DNA of 64,000 nt from Bryobacteraceae bacterium (lineage in GTDB: Bacteria; Acidobacteriota; Terriglobia; Bryobacterales; Bryobacteraceae): NCBI GenBank assembly GCA_025056455.1, contig JANWVY010000002.1:730737-794736 (forward strand). The letters run 5' to 3'. Every line of letters starts with the position of its first letter. Positions within the stretch are counted from its first letter, which is position 1. Both the position numbers and the translations under genes were made by a program. The notes beneath the pieces were generated by a model. The model saw only the letters and a program-made list of their open reading frames with translations, was not told where the DNA came from and searched no databases. This document shows, in pieces, positions 17,529 through 27,321 of this stretch.

Positions 17529-19634
17529 ATGCGCACTCTTGCCTTTCTGGCCTCCGCAGTTCTTCTTTGCGCTGTCGCTGCGGCCGTCGAACCGGGACAT
17601 CAATGGACTGGCTTCCGCGGAACGGGCGATTCTCACACCAGGGCGCGGGACTTACCGCTTTCCTGGTCTGACCGTCACAACTTAGCCTGGAAGCGTTCCT
17701 TGCCAGGTTTCGGACAATCGACGCCGCTGGTATGGCACCAGCACATCATTCTGACCGCCGTGGAGGGACCTAAAAAAGAGAAACTCCTGGTCCTCGTGCT
17801 TGACCTCAAGTCTGGTGACGAGGTTTGGCGTCGCACCTTCGATTCCTCTCGCCCGCAAGAAGCCGGTGAGCGCGTCGCACGCGCAGCGCCGACCCCAGTG
17901 GTAGACTCCTCCGGCATTTTCGCCCTGTTTGATTCCGGCGATTTATTCGCTCTTGACCACCAGGGCAAACTGATTTGGTCGAAAGACTTCAATAAAGAGT
18001 TTGGGCGAATTGAAAACGGTCATGACTTCGGGAGCTCACTCCGTCAATCGGAAGACCGACTCTACGCTTTCGTCAATCATGTCGGACCTTCTTATTTGGT
18101 TTCGCTCAGCAAGAAGGACGGCGCCCTGAAGTGGAGGAGAGACTTCGGCAAAGAAGGCGGTTGGAACACGCCCCTTTTGGTGAGATGGAACCAGCAAGAC
18201 CTGCTCCTGATTCAGCGTCAGGGTGGAGTCGCTGCCTATGAGGCGAAGACCGGCGAGTTGCTCTGGGAAGACTTGCGCGGCTTCTCCCGAGATTCCGCCA
18301 TTCCCTCCCTGTCTGTCTCAGGCGACATCGCAGTGATTCCCTCGCAGGCCAAAGGAGGCACCTGGGCGCTTCGACTTCAAAACCCGAAGACACCGCTGTG
18401 GACCGCCAAGATGGCCAACAACGCCTACTCCTCCCCCTTGCTAACGGCCAAGCGTGCCTACTTCGTGAATTCGGTGGGCGTCCTCTTCTGCGTCGATCTT
18501 GAATCTGGCCGTGACCTGTGGTCGACGCGACTGCCAGCCACAACTTGGGCTTCAGCCCTTGCTGCCGGCGACCGGCTGTATTTCTTCACCGGGGATGGAA
18601 ACACCGTGGTGTTTCGTGACAGCGACACCATGGAAAAGTTGGCCGAAAATTTTCTTGAGGCAGATTCCACGGTCTATGCCGCTACCCCGGTGGACGGAGC
18701 GTTGTTGATCCGGAGCGGAAAGACGATCTGGAAAGTCGCCAATCTTGGACAATCCGACCCGGATCCGTCCCAAGCCAGGCGGCCACCGGTGTCCGCCGCC
18801 AAAACGATTTCTCTCCCAGATCCTCCGCCGGTTTCTCCTGGCAGGCCCGGCGAGATCCGACGTAATCCCCGAGATGGCCTTGATTACGTGTGGATCGCGC
18901 CGGGATCTTTTGACATGGGTTGCTCTCCGCAAGACTCCGAATGCGAGGCAGACGAAAAGCCAACACATCCGGTGAAAATCAGCAAGGGATTTTGGATGGG
19001 CAAGACGGAGGTCACCGTGGGCGCCTATCGCAAATTCACCCAAGCGACCGGATTGCCCCTGCCTCCTGAGCCCACCTCGAGCGCCATGTCTCTCAATCCC
19101 GGTTGGAAGAACGAACTCTTGCCCATGGTGCGCGTCTCCTGGGAGGAGGCCTCCTTGTACTGCCGCTGGGCTGGTGGAAGGCTTCCGACCGAGGCCGAGT
19201 GGGAGTATGCAGCGCGCGCTGGTTCCAGAGCCCCACGCTACGGCGCCTTGGACCAAATCGCCTGGTATGCCGACAACGCCGGTAAATCGGCCCTCGACAG
19301 CGAACGACTCGCAAGAGAGCAACGGGGCTCCTATTTGGTGACGCTACGCGACAACGGCAATACCTTCCATGCCGTGGCGCAGAAAAAGCCTAATGATTTC
19401 GGCCTGTTCGACATGTTAGGGAACGTGTTCGAATGGACAGCCGACTGGTACGATGTCTACACCGCGGCGGCTGCCCTCGACCCGAAAGGGCCCCCGGATG
19501 GAGAAAGACGAGTCGCTCGCGGCGGTTCGTGGACCATGTTTCCCTCGAAGGTTCGCGTCTCCTCGCGTCTGAGGTTAGCCGCAGACGCAAAGAATGACTT
19601 CGTCGGGTTCCGATGCGTTCAACCGGCTCCCTAA
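17529..19634 (+). CDS. PQQ-type beta-propeller fused to a SUMF1 (formylglycine-enzyme-like) domain
   Basis: A 701-residue exported protein. Residues 1-19 form a signal peptide ending at an alanine run. Residues about 30-410 contain repeated tryptophan/glycine blades of a PQQ-like propeller (GDEVWRR, GKLIWSK, GALKWRR, GELLWED, GRDLWST). After a proline-rich linker near 430, a SUMF1 domain runs to the end: PGSFDMGCSPQDSE, GRLPTEAEWEYAARAG, DMLGNVFEWTADWY, RVARGGSW and GFRCVQP. The segment after RGGSW (MFPSKVRVSSRLRL) lacks the paired cysteines that bind copper in true formylglycine-generating enzymes. It is therefore probably a binding or structural SUMF1 domain, not a sulfatase activator. The next gene, an Oar receptor, starts 53 bp later, suggesting a shared uptake role. 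Confidence 0.82.
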   Translation: MRTLAFLASAVLLCAVAAAVEPGHQWTGFRGTGDSHTRARDLPLSWSDRHNLAWKRSLPGFGQSTPLVWHQHIILTAVEGPKKEKLLVLVLDLKSGDEVWRRTFDSSRPQEAGERVARAAPTPVVDSSGIFALFDSGDLFALDHQGKLIWSKDFNKEFGRIENGHDFGSSLRQSEDRLYAFVNHVGPSYLVSLSKKDGALKWRRDFGKEGGWNTPLLVRWNQQDLLLIQRQGGVAAYEAKTGELLWEDLRGFSRDSAIPSLSVSGDIAVIPSQAKGGTWALRLQNPKTPLWTAKMANNAYSSPLLTAKRAYFVNSVGVLFCVDLESGRDLWSTRLPATTWASALAAGDRLYFFTGDGNTVVFRDSDTMEKLAENFLEADSTVYAATPVDGALLIRSGKTIWKVANLGQSDPDPSQARRPPVSAAKTISLPDPPPVSPGRPGEIRRNPRDGLDYVWIAPGSFDMGCSPQDSECEADEKPTHPVKISKGFWMGKTEVTVGAYRKFTQATGLPLPPEPTSSAMSLNPGWKNELLPMVRVSWEEASLYCRWAGGRLPTEAEWEYAARAGSRAPRYGALDQIAWYADNAGKSALDSERLAREQRGSYLVTLRDNGNTFHAVAQKKPNDFGLFDMLGNVFEWTADWYDVYTAAAALDPKGPPDGERRVARGGSWTMFPSKVRVSSRLRLAADAKNDFVGFRCVQPAP

Positions 19635-19687
19635 TCCCGCTCCTTCAACCGGAATCCGAGCCGACAACCCCCGACCGAGGAGGAAGG

Positions 19688-22630
19688 ATGATCTTTGTTT
19701 TCCTGATTCTGTCGCTGTACATGCCCCGCGTTTGGAGTCAAAGCCAGGGACGGATTTCTGGCTTAGTTCTCGATGTTCGCCAGGCATCCGTGCCCGGGGC
19801 TAAAGTGGTTGCCGAAAGCCAGGCCCTCGGCCTTCAGCGAACCGCGCAATCGGACGCTGAGGGACGCTATGCCATTCCCGACCTACCGATTGGCAAATAT
19901 ACGGTGACGGCCGAGGCCCCGGGATTTGCCTCTCAACAAGCCCCCGAAGTCACTGTAACGGTCGGAGCATCCGTTCAGGTCGATTTTCGCTTGCCGGTCG
20001 CGGGCGTCTCGCAATCCGTTGAAGTGCGCGCAACGGCTTCCGCCATCGAGCCGCAGGAGGCAGCCGGGACAGTGCTTACCAATCGTTCCCTTCTCGAGCT
20101 GCCAATCAATGGCCGTGATTACGCCCGGTTTACTTTGCTAACTCCGGGAGCGGTCGCCCGCAGTGCGGGTATCTCCGATCTCGCCTTCAACGGACTTCAT
20201 CCTGCTCACAACAATTTCACAATTGACGGAGTCGACGCTTCCCGCGGCGACCAGCCCATCGTCAACTCCGGCTTTGAGCGTGGCGCCCGTCTTTTGACCG
20301 GATCGCTCGACTCCATGGCGGAGTTCCGCGTACAGACTTCCAACTACCGAGCCGAGTATGGCCGCGCGGCTGGGTCCGTCATTACCGTGGCCACGCGCAG
20401 CGGCACGAATGAATTCCACGGATCGCTGTTCGAGTTTTTCCGCAACTCCGCCCTTGACGCCCGCAATTTCTTCAATACTCTGCCGCAGCCACAGGATCCG
20501 TTCCGCTACAACAATTTCGGGGCCAATCTGGGCGGCCCGATCCAAAAAAATCGCATGTTCTTTTTCGCCAACTACGAGGGGTCTCGTCAGCGCCTCGGCG
20601 TGCGCGGAACAGGCACCGTGCCTTCGGCCGCCATGCGCGAACAGACCCTGCGCACCTCCCCGCAACTCGGCTTCCTGCTTGAGAACTTTCCGCTCGGCAC
20701 CTCGCCAACCGCCAATCCTCTCGTTGATTCCTATACGCGTTTTCAAACGTCCAAGCTGACGGAAGACACCGCCAGCCTCCGCATCGACCGCAATTTTTCC
20801 CCCCGCAACCGGTTGTTTGCCCGCCTGAACATGAACAACTCTCTGGTGGACGGTCCTCTGTTCGCCATTCTGCCTTCCGCACTTGGCGTCACGGATTTTC
20901 AACTGGTCTCATCAAAATCCCGGAATGCTGCTTTGAACTGGCAGCGCATTTTCGGCAGCGCCACCGTGGTGGACTTAACCGCTGGCATGCAGCGCACCAT
21001 GACCCAAGGATCGAGCGAAACCCCTTACCCGCAAGTCAACATCATGGGGCTGACCGTGGTGCCCGGATCGCGCCGCTTCAACCTCTCCAACAACACGGTA
21101 TTTCAGTGGGGCGGTACGGTTTCTCAAGTTCGCGGAGCTCATACCTGGAAAACAGGAGTCACGGTGTGGCGCACCCGGGTGAACAGCTGGACAACAGGCT
21201 TCACGTCGGTCACCTTCCTGTCCCCGCAAGACTTCATCAACAACCGCGTCGCACAAGCCAATCTCACGTCTGGAACCTTTGGCAACGGCGTGCGGCAAAC
21301 TCATCTTGGTGCGTTTCTTCAAGACACCTGGCGGGTAAGCCCCTCGCTCACCCTCGACCTCGGTTTGCGCTACGACGTGACGACGCCGAATCACGACGCT
21401 CAGAACCGGCTGCAAGTCTTCGACCAGCGGACCGGCCAGCTCGCCCCGCCGGGCGCTCCCTGGTATGCCTGGGACCGCGATAATTTCGCTCCCCGCCTGG
21501 GCCTTGCCTGGCAACCTTTCCGCCGCTTCGCCATCCGTACCGGCTACGGCCTATTCTTTCAGCAGTTCGCACCCGGACACGGAAATAACGTCGCCTTGAA
21601 CACGCAACCGGGAAACGCGCAACTGGTGCGGCAGCAAATTCCCGATCTCAGCTGGCCTCTCACGCCGTTCCTCAGCCAAGGGTTGACGCCGCCTCCCGTG
21701 GCCAACGGTTTCCATTGGGACAAACCAGATCTCTACACCCAGCAGTGGAACTTCACCCTGCTCGGAGAGCTACCCGCCGCCTTCTCGCTCGAGATCGGAT
21801 ACGTGGGCAATCGCGGTATCAATCTCCGCCGCAACGTCAACATCAACTGGATTGATCCAGCGGTTGGACGCCGCCCCCTGCCCCAGTTCTCGCGGGTCGG
21901 CATTGAATTCGCCAACGCCACCTCAAACTATCATGCTCTTCAAGCCAACGTCCGCCGCCGCTGGAGCCAAGGATTGCTCATGGCCTTGGCCTACACCTAC
22001 GGCAAAGCAATCGATACGGTGCCAGATGCCGCCATCGGCGCAACCGAAGTGCAGAACCCGAATTGTTTTGCCTGCGAGCGGGGACTGGGCGCCACCGATA
22101 TCCGACATAATGCCAGTGTTCACGGATTGTGGGAACTGCCCTGGGCGCGGCGCAGCCGCTTGCTTGGCGGTTGGAAGCTGGGAGGCTTGATGCTGGCTCG
22201 CACCGGCGCAGCATTGAACGTCACCCAACCCGTGAACACAGCAGGGAGCGACAACCTCATCAACCAGCGGCCAGACCGCGTGCTTGGCGTGAATCCGTAC
22301 CGCAAAAATCCAACACCCGAGTTGTGGCTGGATCCTGCAGCCTTTCTGCTCGCTCCGCGCGGCCGCTTCGGCAATTCGGGCCGGAATCCGATCCATGGCC
22401 CCGGCTTCCTCCAACTGGACGCCTCCGCCATCAAGGACATCCGCCTCACCGAACGCTTCGTTCTCCAATTCCGGTCGGAGATTTTCAATGTCCTCAACCG
22501 TCCCAACTTCGCCAATCCCAACACCGTGGTGGGTACGCCCAACTTCGGCCGAATCTTTAACACTTTCGGCCGCACCATCGGTTCGGGAACGTCGCGGCAG
22601 ATCCAGCTCGTCTTGCGGCTGAACTGGTAG
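19688..22630 (+). CDS. Oar-type TonB-dependent receptor (second)
   Basis: A 980-residue outer-membrane receptor. ATG at 19688 is chosen because GAGGAGGAAGG ends just upstream and a signal peptide (MIFVFLILSLYMPRVWS) follows. Residues about 20-105 form the regulatory-like beta-sandwich (GRISGLVLDVRQASVPGAK). The plug carries NRSLLELPINGRDYARF and NNFTIDGVDASR, and the barrel holds the family turns VTVATRSGTNEFHGSLFEFFR and ends QIQLVLRLNW. TonB-dependent energy input would open the plug for large substrates. The gene follows the propeller/SUMF1 gene by 53 bp and precedes selB by 37 bp. Substrate unknown. Confidence 0.9.
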   Translation: MIFVFLILSLYMPRVWSQSQGRISGLVLDVRQASVPGAKVVAESQALGLQRTAQSDAEGRYAIPDLPIGKYTVTAEAPGFASQQAPEVTVTVGASVQVDFRLPVAGVSQSVEVRATASAIEPQEAAGTVLTNRSLLELPINGRDYARFTLLTPGAVARSAGISDLAFNGLHPAHNNFTIDGVDASRGDQPIVNSGFERGARLLTGSLDSMAEFRVQTSNYRAEYGRAAGSVITVATRSGTNEFHGSLFEFFRNSALDARNFFNTLPQPQDPFRYNNFGANLGGPIQKNRMFFFANYEGSRQRLGVRGTGTVPSAAMREQTLRTSPQLGFLLENFPLGTSPTANPLVDSYTRFQTSKLTEDTASLRIDRNFSPRNRLFARLNMNNSLVDGPLFAILPSALGVTDFQLVSSKSRNAALNWQRIFGSATVVDLTAGMQRTMTQGSSETPYPQVNIMGLTVVPGSRRFNLSNNTVFQWGGTVSQVRGAHTWKTGVTVWRTRVNSWTTGFTSVTFLSPQDFINNRVAQANLTSGTFGNGVRQTHLGAFLQDTWRVSPSLTLDLGLRYDVTTPNHDAQNRLQVFDQRTGQLAPPGAPWYAWDRDNFAPRLGLAWQPFRRFAIRTGYGLFFQQFAPGHGNNVALNTQPGNAQLVRQQIPDLSWPLTPFLSQGLTPPPVANGFHWDKPDLYTQQWNFTLLGELPAAFSLEIGYVGNRGINLRRNVNINWIDPAVGRRPLPQFSRVGIEFANATSNYHALQANVRRRWSQGLLMALAYTYGKAIDTVPDAAIGATEVQNPNCFACERGLGATDIRHNASVHGLWELPWARRSRLLGGWKLGGLMLARTGAALNVTQPVNTAGSDNLINQRPDRVLGVNPYRKNPTPELWLDPAAFLLAPRGRFGNSGRNPIHGPGFLQLDASAIKDIRLTERFVLQFRSEIFNVLNRPNFANPNTVVGTPNFGRIFNTFGRTIGSGTSRQIQLVLRLNW

Positions 22631-22641
22631 CCCGCCGCAAG

Positions 22642-22667
22642 GGCGTTACGATGGAAACAGTAACGCC
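22642..22667 (+). promoter_or_regulatory. 8-bp perfect hairpin abutting the selB start codon
   Basis: GGCGTTAC (22642-22649) and GTAACGCC (22660-22667) pair perfectly around a 10-nt loop (GATGGAAACA). The ATG of selB follows with no spacer, so the stem buries the region where a ribosome-binding site should be; the only purine run, GGAAA, is in the loop. No T-tract follows, which argues against a terminator for the receptor gene ending 11 bp upstream. In E. coli a SECIS-like stem in the selAB leader is bound by SelB and represses translation. A similar role here is inference. Confidence 0.55.
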
Positions 22668-24527
22668 ATGCTTCATTGCATCGTCGGCACCGCCGGTCAC
22701 ATCGACCACGGTAAAACCGCTCTGGTGCGTGCCCTTACCGGAATCGACACGGACCGCTTAAAAGAGGAAAAACAGCGCGGAATCTCCATTGACCTTGGCT
22801 TTGCCGATCTGGCCCTGGCCCCTGACATTCACTGCGCCTTCATCGACGTTCCTGGTCATGAGCGGTTTGTGAAGAACATGCTGGCTGGCGTCGCTGGCAT
22901 CGATATCGTGTTGCTAGTGATTTCCGCCGAAGAATCCATCAAACCCCAAACCCGGGAGCACTTTGACATCTGCCGCCTGCTGGGCTTGCGCCGCGGCATC
23001 ATAGCGCTTACCAAGACCGATCTGGTGGACGCGGAAATGATCGAGCTCGTGCGATTAGAAGTCGAAGATTTTGTCCGCGGCTCTTTTTTGGAAGGCGCCC
23101 CTGTTGTCCCCGTAAGTTCTGTCACCGGGGCCGGACTCGAGCAGCTGAAGTGCGAACTCGCCAAGCTTGCCCGCAACCTTCCTCCCCGTCCCACCGACCA
23201 GCATTTTCGCCTGCCCGTGGACCGATCCTTCACCATCAAAGGATTTGGTGCGGTCGTGACCGGCACCATTACGGGTGGTCAGCTCAAGCCAGAAGACGAC
23301 GTCGAGCTGCACCCGCTCGGCCTAAAATTGCGTGTCCGGGGAGTGCAAGTGCACGGGCGAACCGTCCCTCGCGCTGTCGCCGGGCAGCGTGCAGCAGTCA
23401 ATCTTGTGGGCATTGACCACCAGCAGGTCCGGAGGGGAATGACGCTCACCGCTGTGGGCGCCTTCGCTGACACCAAGCTCGTGGATTGCCTGATCGAACT
23501 ACTTCCCTCGGCCAGACCCTTGAAGCACCGGGCGCCGGTCCACTTTCACGCCGGAACCGCAGAGATCGAGGCCGAAATCCGGCTCATGGATCGGAACGAG
23601 GTGAAGCCCGGCGAGCGGGCCTATGCACGCCTGGCGCTGCGTCAGCCCGTCTTGCTGCTGCCCGGCGACCGTTTTATCTTGCGCCAGTTTTCGCCCGTTG
23701 TGACGATCGCCGGCGGCGAAATCCTCGACCTCGCCCCCCCGCGAAAGTTAAAAGGCGGACAGCAGCGGCTGAAAATTCTCGAAACAAGCGACCCAACAGA
23801 ACGGGTGAAGCTGTTTCTCGCCGAATCGGCCTGCGGAATGAGCCTGCGCGATTTAATTGCGCGTACCGGTCTGTCTGAGCGCGCCTTGAAGGACGCTTTG
23901 TCCCTGAGCGGCGTAATCTGGCTCGAGGCCCAGCAGTGGGCGGTGAGCCTTGATTGGTTCCGTCAAGCTCAGCAAAAAACCCGCCAGGCGCTCGCAGTGT
24001 TTCACCAGCAAAATCCGTTAAAACCGGGACTCAATCGCGAAGAGCTGCGTAGCCGCGAATTTCCCCAAGTCCCAGCCTTTCTCCTGGACGCGGTATGGAA
24101 CTCATCACCCGACATCGCTGCCGAAGGCGAACTGCTGCGGTTGTCCACCCACAAGCTGGCCTTGAAACAAGAAGAAGAAAACGCCCTCCGCAAGATCGAA
24201 GACGCCTTCCGCCTCGCCGCCCTCACTGTGCCTTCCGCTCAGCAGGTGCTTCAATCTTGCGGCGTCGATTCGGCCCGCGCCCGCAATCTCCTTCAAATCC
24301 TCATCCGCGAAAAACGCGTAGTGAAAGTAAGCGATGACCTGTTGTTTCATCCGTCCGCTTTGAGCTCGCTGCGGCAAATTCTCAGCGTCCATAAGGGCCA
24401 ACGTTTCACGGTTGCCGAATTCAAACAGTGGACTGGGGTTTCGCGAAAGTACGCCATCCCGTTGCTCGAGTACCTCGACCGCGAGCGCATCACGCGCCGC
24501 GAGGGAGATCTCCGTATCGTGCTTTGA
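22668..24527 (+). CDS. selB: Selenocysteine-specific elongation factor SelB
   Basis: A 619-residue translational GTPase, matching SelB (about 610-630) rather than EF-Tu (about 395). It delivers Sec-tRNA to UGA codons marked by a SECIS hairpin. G-motifs: [19 protein letters not shown] (7-25) containing the P-loop, [23 protein letters not shown] and TKTD. Domains II-III follow, for example [17 protein letters not shown]. The C-terminal third holds winged-helix repeats with the typical ending [25 protein letters not shown]. The organism should therefore decode selenocysteine, but selA, selC, selD and a selenoprotein gene are not in the window. The start sits directly after a hairpin. Confidence 0.95.
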   Translation: MLHCIVGTAGHIDHGKTALVRALTGIDTDRLKEEKQRGISIDLGFADLALAPDIHCAFIDVPGHERFVKNMLAGVAGIDIVLLVISAEESIKPQTREHFDICRLLGLRRGIIALTKTDLVDAEMIELVRLEVEDFVRGSFLEGAPVVPVSSVTGAGLEQLKCELAKLARNLPPRPTDQHFRLPVDRSFTIKGFGAVVTGTITGGQLKPEDDVELHPLGLKLRVRGVQVHGRTVPRAVAGQRAAVNLVGIDHQQVRRGMTLTAVGAFADTKLVDCLIELLPSARPLKHRAPVHFHAGTAEIEAEIRLMDRNEVKPGERAYARLALRQPVLLLPGDRFILRQFSPVVTIAGGEILDLAPPRKLKGGQQRLKILETSDPTERVKLFLAESACGMSLRDLIARTGLSERALKDALSLSGVIWLEAQQWAVSLDWFRQAQQKTRQALAVFHQQNPLKPGLNREELRSREFPQVPAFLLDAVWNSSPDIAAEGELLRLSTHKLALKQEEENALRKIEDAFRLAALTVPSAQQVLQSCGVDSARARNLLQILIREKRVVKVSDDLLFHPSALSSLRQILSVHKGQRFTVAEFKQWTGVSRKYAIPLLEYLDRERITRREGDLRIVL

Positions 24528-24561
24528 TGGAATAAAGTACAAAGGTGGAAGAAGGAGTGAA

Positions 24562-25134
24562 ATGAGACGACGCCGCGTGCTTCAAGCAATTACCGCGTTT
24601 CCGGCCTTCCGGGCACCCGCTCAGTACCTGTCTCCGGGACAGGCGGCAGAAGAAACGCCCAAGTTGCGCGAGACCGCCCCCGACGGCGTTGCCCAACCCA
24701 AGACTCGCTTCCTGCGCCCGGATCAGCTCGCCGCCTTTCGCAATCTAGCTGAGATTCTGGTTCCCAAGGGCCCGGACCGGCCCAGCGCTGTCGAGGCAGG
24801 AGCGGTCGAGTTTCTGGATTTCCTGCTTTCTCAATCCTCCCCAGAACGTCAAGCCCTCTTCAAAAATGGCTTGGATGTTTTAAACAATCAATCTCAGAAA
24901 CGGTTTGGCAAACCGTTCGCCCAGCTGACCTCCGCCGAGGCCAAACCGCTGCTCGAACCCCTCACCCGTCCTTGGACCTATCATCCTCCACAAGATCCAC
25001 AAGAGCGCTTCCTGCGAGAGGCCAAGGAAGACCTGTTGCTGGCGACGGCCAACTCCAAGCCTTTCGCTGACGCCATGTCGAAACGATCCCGCGCCGCCGC
25101 AGGCTTGGGCGCCTATTGGCTGCCTTTCGATTAA
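24562..25134 (+). CDS. Gluconate 2-dehydrogenase subunit 3 family protein
   Basis: A 190-residue small subunit that accompanies GMC-type membrane dehydrogenases. ATG at 24562 has GAAGGAG just upstream; the first residues MRRRRVLQAITAFPAF look like a Tat-type leader. The body shows the family pattern FLRPDQLAAFRNLAEILVP, then GAVEFLDFLLSQS and a C-terminal YWLPFD. Such subunits are needed for export and assembly of the flavoprotein partner, which begins 24 bp downstream. Together with the GMC protein and the pentaheme cytochrome it forms a three-gene periplasmic dehydrogenase module. Confidence 0.8.
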   Translation: MRRRRVLQAITAFPAFRAPAQYLSPGQAAEETPKLRETAPDGVAQPKTRFLRPDQLAAFRNLAEILVPKGPDRPSAVEAGAVEFLDFLLSQSSPERQALFKNGLDVLNNQSQKRFGKPFAQLTSAEAKPLLEPLTRPWTYHPPQDPQERFLREAKEDLLLATANSKPFADAMSKRSRAAAGLGAYWLPFD

Positions 25135-25158
25135 TTGCAAGCTTCAGGACGAAAACGC

Positions 25159-26739
25159 ATGAAAACTTACGACGTGCTTATTATCGGCTCGGGAGCTGCC
25201 GGTGGGATGGCGGCTTGGGTCTTAGCCCGTGGCGGAGCCGACTGCCTTTTGTTGGAAGCCGGCCCCCTTTTTGATTACGAAAAACAACGCGTGATGAAGG
25301 CTGTTTATGAGTTGCCATATCGCGGTTTCAACCGCCCCGGGCGTTTCCCCCACATCACCCAAGCAAGCGAATTTGACGCCAATCTCTGGGCCGACGAAAA
25401 GCAAAACCCCTATAGCTACCCGCCCGGAGACCCTTTTTACTGGGTGCGGATCCGCGCCGTGGGCGGCAAGACGCTCCGCTGGGGACGGGCTTCTTGGCGG
25501 CTGAGCGATTACGAATTTAAAGGCAAGGATCACGACGGGTATGGCGAAAACTGGCCGATCTCCCTTGCCGACTTAGCCCCCTACTACGATCGCGTCGAGC
25601 CCATGTTTCGCGTGAGCGGACGCAACGAGGGATTGCCACAACTGCCCGACGGTAAACTTATTGTTGACGAGTCGAGAGATTCGCTCAGCGTGCAGCGATT
25701 TATCGCTGCTTGCAAGAAGCGCAACATTCCAACAACCAAACCGCGCCGCGCCACCGGCACTTTGGCTAGCTCCTACAACTTGCTGCTGCCCGAAGCGCTC
25801 GAGTCCGGCAATCTCACCATTACCCCCAACGCGGTCGTTCGAGAAATCACGCTCGATCCGAAGACCGGCCTGGCAAATGGCGCCGCTTTCGTCGACCGTA
25901 GATCCAAGCGCGAATATCAGGTGTCCGCAAAAATCGTGGTGTTAGCGGCCTCGACCTTGGAAAGTACCCGCATCCTGCTCAACTCAAAATCTCCGCGTTT
26001 CCCAACTGGCTTGGCCAATTCCAGCGGCGTCCTGGGCCATTTCCTCGTCGATCAGTTCTACGTGAAAAATACTGTCGTGGCAGTCGTGCCCGAGGCGCGA
26101 GGCGGAAGGGGAGGTCGCACGCTCATGGGTGGTGGCGGCTACGTCCCCCGCTTTCGGAACCTCGACCGGAAAGAGAAAGACTATATTCGCGGCTGGGCCT
26201 GGGACTTTGGCAGCGGCTTTACTCCTCCAGCCAAGTATCTGCCGCTCTATGGAGAGGAATTACAAAAACAGCTGGCCGATCTCGCTGGAACGGGCTTCGC
26301 GCTCACTACGATGGGCGAGGCCTTGGCGCGGAAGGAAAATCACGTGCGCATCCACCCCACGCTCAAAGACGAGTGGGGAATCCCCTGCCTTCACATCACC
26401 CAAAAATACGGCGACAACGAGTTCCGCATGGCCCAAGATGCCATGGAAACGGCGGTTGAGCTTTGCAGGGAGGCCGGCTTTGAAATCCTTGCCCAGCACG
26501 CCCAAATGGTGCCTCCAGGAGAGAGCATTCACGAGCTCGGCACCTGCCGCATGGGTCACAACCCGAAAACCAGCGTCTTGAACGCCTGGAACCAAGCGCA
26601 CGATGTCAAAAATCTCTTTGTCGTCGATGGCAGCTGTTTTGTTTCCGCCGGCGTGCAAAACCCGACGCTCACCATCCTGGCTCTGAGCATGCGCGCGAGC
26701 GAATATATTTTGGATCAGAAAAAGAAGGGGTTACTTTGA
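25159..26739 (+). CDS. GMC-family FAD-dependent dehydrogenase
   Basis: A 526-residue flavoprotein of the glucose-methanol-choline family, of the gluconate/sorbitol dehydrogenase large-subunit type. The dinucleotide fold begins at once: [19 protein letters not shown] (5-23). [13 protein letters not shown] marks the FAD-linked region. Near the C-terminus [12 protein letters not shown] and [19 protein letters not shown] carry the GMC active-site histidine and asparagine. It should oxidise a sugar, sugar acid or alcohol. It has no signal peptide and probably travels with the Tat-type small subunit encoded just upstream. The stop overlaps the cytochrome start (TTGA, 26736-26739). ATG at 25159 is preferred to TTG at 25135. 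Confidence 0.88.
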   Translation: MKTYDVLIIGSGAAGGMAAWVLARGGADCLLLEAGPLFDYEKQRVMKAVYELPYRGFNRPGRFPHITQASEFDANLWADEKQNPYSYPPGDPFYWVRIRAVGGKTLRWGRASWRLSDYEFKGKDHDGYGENWPISLADLAPYYDRVEPMFRVSGRNEGLPQLPDGKLIVDESRDSLSVQRFIAACKKRNIPTTKPRRATGTLASSYNLLLPEALESGNLTITPNAVVREITLDPKTGLANGAAFVDRRSKREYQVSAKIVVLAASTLESTRILLNSKSPRFPTGLANSSGVLGHFLVDQFYVKNTVVAVVPEARGGRGGRTLMGGGGYVPRFRNLDRKEKDYIRGWAWDFGSGFTPPAKYLPLYGEELQKQLADLAGTGFALTTMGEALARKENHVRIHPTLKDEWGIPCLHITQKYGDNEFRMAQDAMETAVELCREAGFEILAQHAQMVPPGESIHELGTCRMGHNPKTSVLNAWNQAHDVKNLFVVDGSCFVSAGVQNPTLTILALSMRASEYILDQKKKGLL

Positions 26740-27215
26740 AGCGGCTCTGGATTCTTCTCTTACTCTCTCTCAGCCACTTTGCGCAACCGATCCACAAACC
26801 TCCGGCGCAACCGGTTCCCTATAGCCACAAAACCCACGTCGGCTTGGGACTTTCCTGCAAAAGTTGCCATCACAACCCTGACCCCGGGGAATGGATGGGA
26901 ATACCCGAGACCAAAATCTGTATGGGCTGCCACGCTTCCATCAAGACCGATTCTCCCCACATTCAAAAGCTTGCAAGCTTCCACAACCAGCAGAAACAAC
27001 TGCCTTGGGTACGCATTTACTCCATCCCCGGCTATGTCTTCTTCTCCCACCGCGCGCATCTCGAAGCGGGCGCAAAATGCGAGAACTGTCACGGACAAGT
27101 GGCGCAGCGCGATGCGTTGTACCGCGAGGGCGATATCTCCATGGGCGCCTGCATGAAGTGCCACGAGGAAACGAAAGCCAGCAACGATTGCGGCTTTTGT
27201 CACGAACCTCGCTGA
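26736..27215 (+). CDS. Pentaheme c-type cytochrome, c3/c7-like
   Basis: A 159-residue exported cytochrome starting at TTG 26736, overlapping the GMC stop. Signal peptide about 1-17. Five CXXCH haem sites occur at 41-45 (CKSCH), 62-66 (CMGCH), 115-119 (CENCH), 139-143 (CMKCH) and 152-156 (CGFCH). Histidines in YSHKTH and FSHRAH can serve as distal ligands, the pattern of small bis-His cytochromes of the c3/c7 type. Classical gluconate dehydrogenases use a three-haem class I cytochrome subunit instead. It probably takes electrons from the GMC flavoprotein and passes them to a periplasmic or membrane acceptor. Confidence 0.85.
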   Translation: MKRLWILLLLSLSHFAQPIHKPPAQPVPYSHKTHVGLGLSCKSCHHNPDPGEWMGIPETKICMGCHASIKTDSPHIQKLASFHNQQKQLPWVRIYSIPGYVFFSHRAHLEAGAKCENCHGQVAQRDALYREGDISMGACMKCHEETKASNDCGFCHEPR

Positions 27216-27321
27216 GGCGTTAGATCGCGCGCATCCCCTCGGCCAGCAACCTACCAGCCCAACCGAAAAACATCTCGCAGGCCACACACCGGTTCACCTG
27301 GCAATCCCTAACGCAGCCCCT

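Noticed and set aside
17235-17536. Minus-strand short frames in the gap before the propeller/SUMF1 gene
   Set aside because: One stretch looks vaguely coding (EAVARLVDG-like in a third frame) but no start, length or family supports a gene or a definite remnant.
17529-19634. Activator for the sulfatase at 59 kb
   Set aside because: The copper-binding cysteines of formylglycine-generating enzymes are missing and the genes are 40 kb apart.
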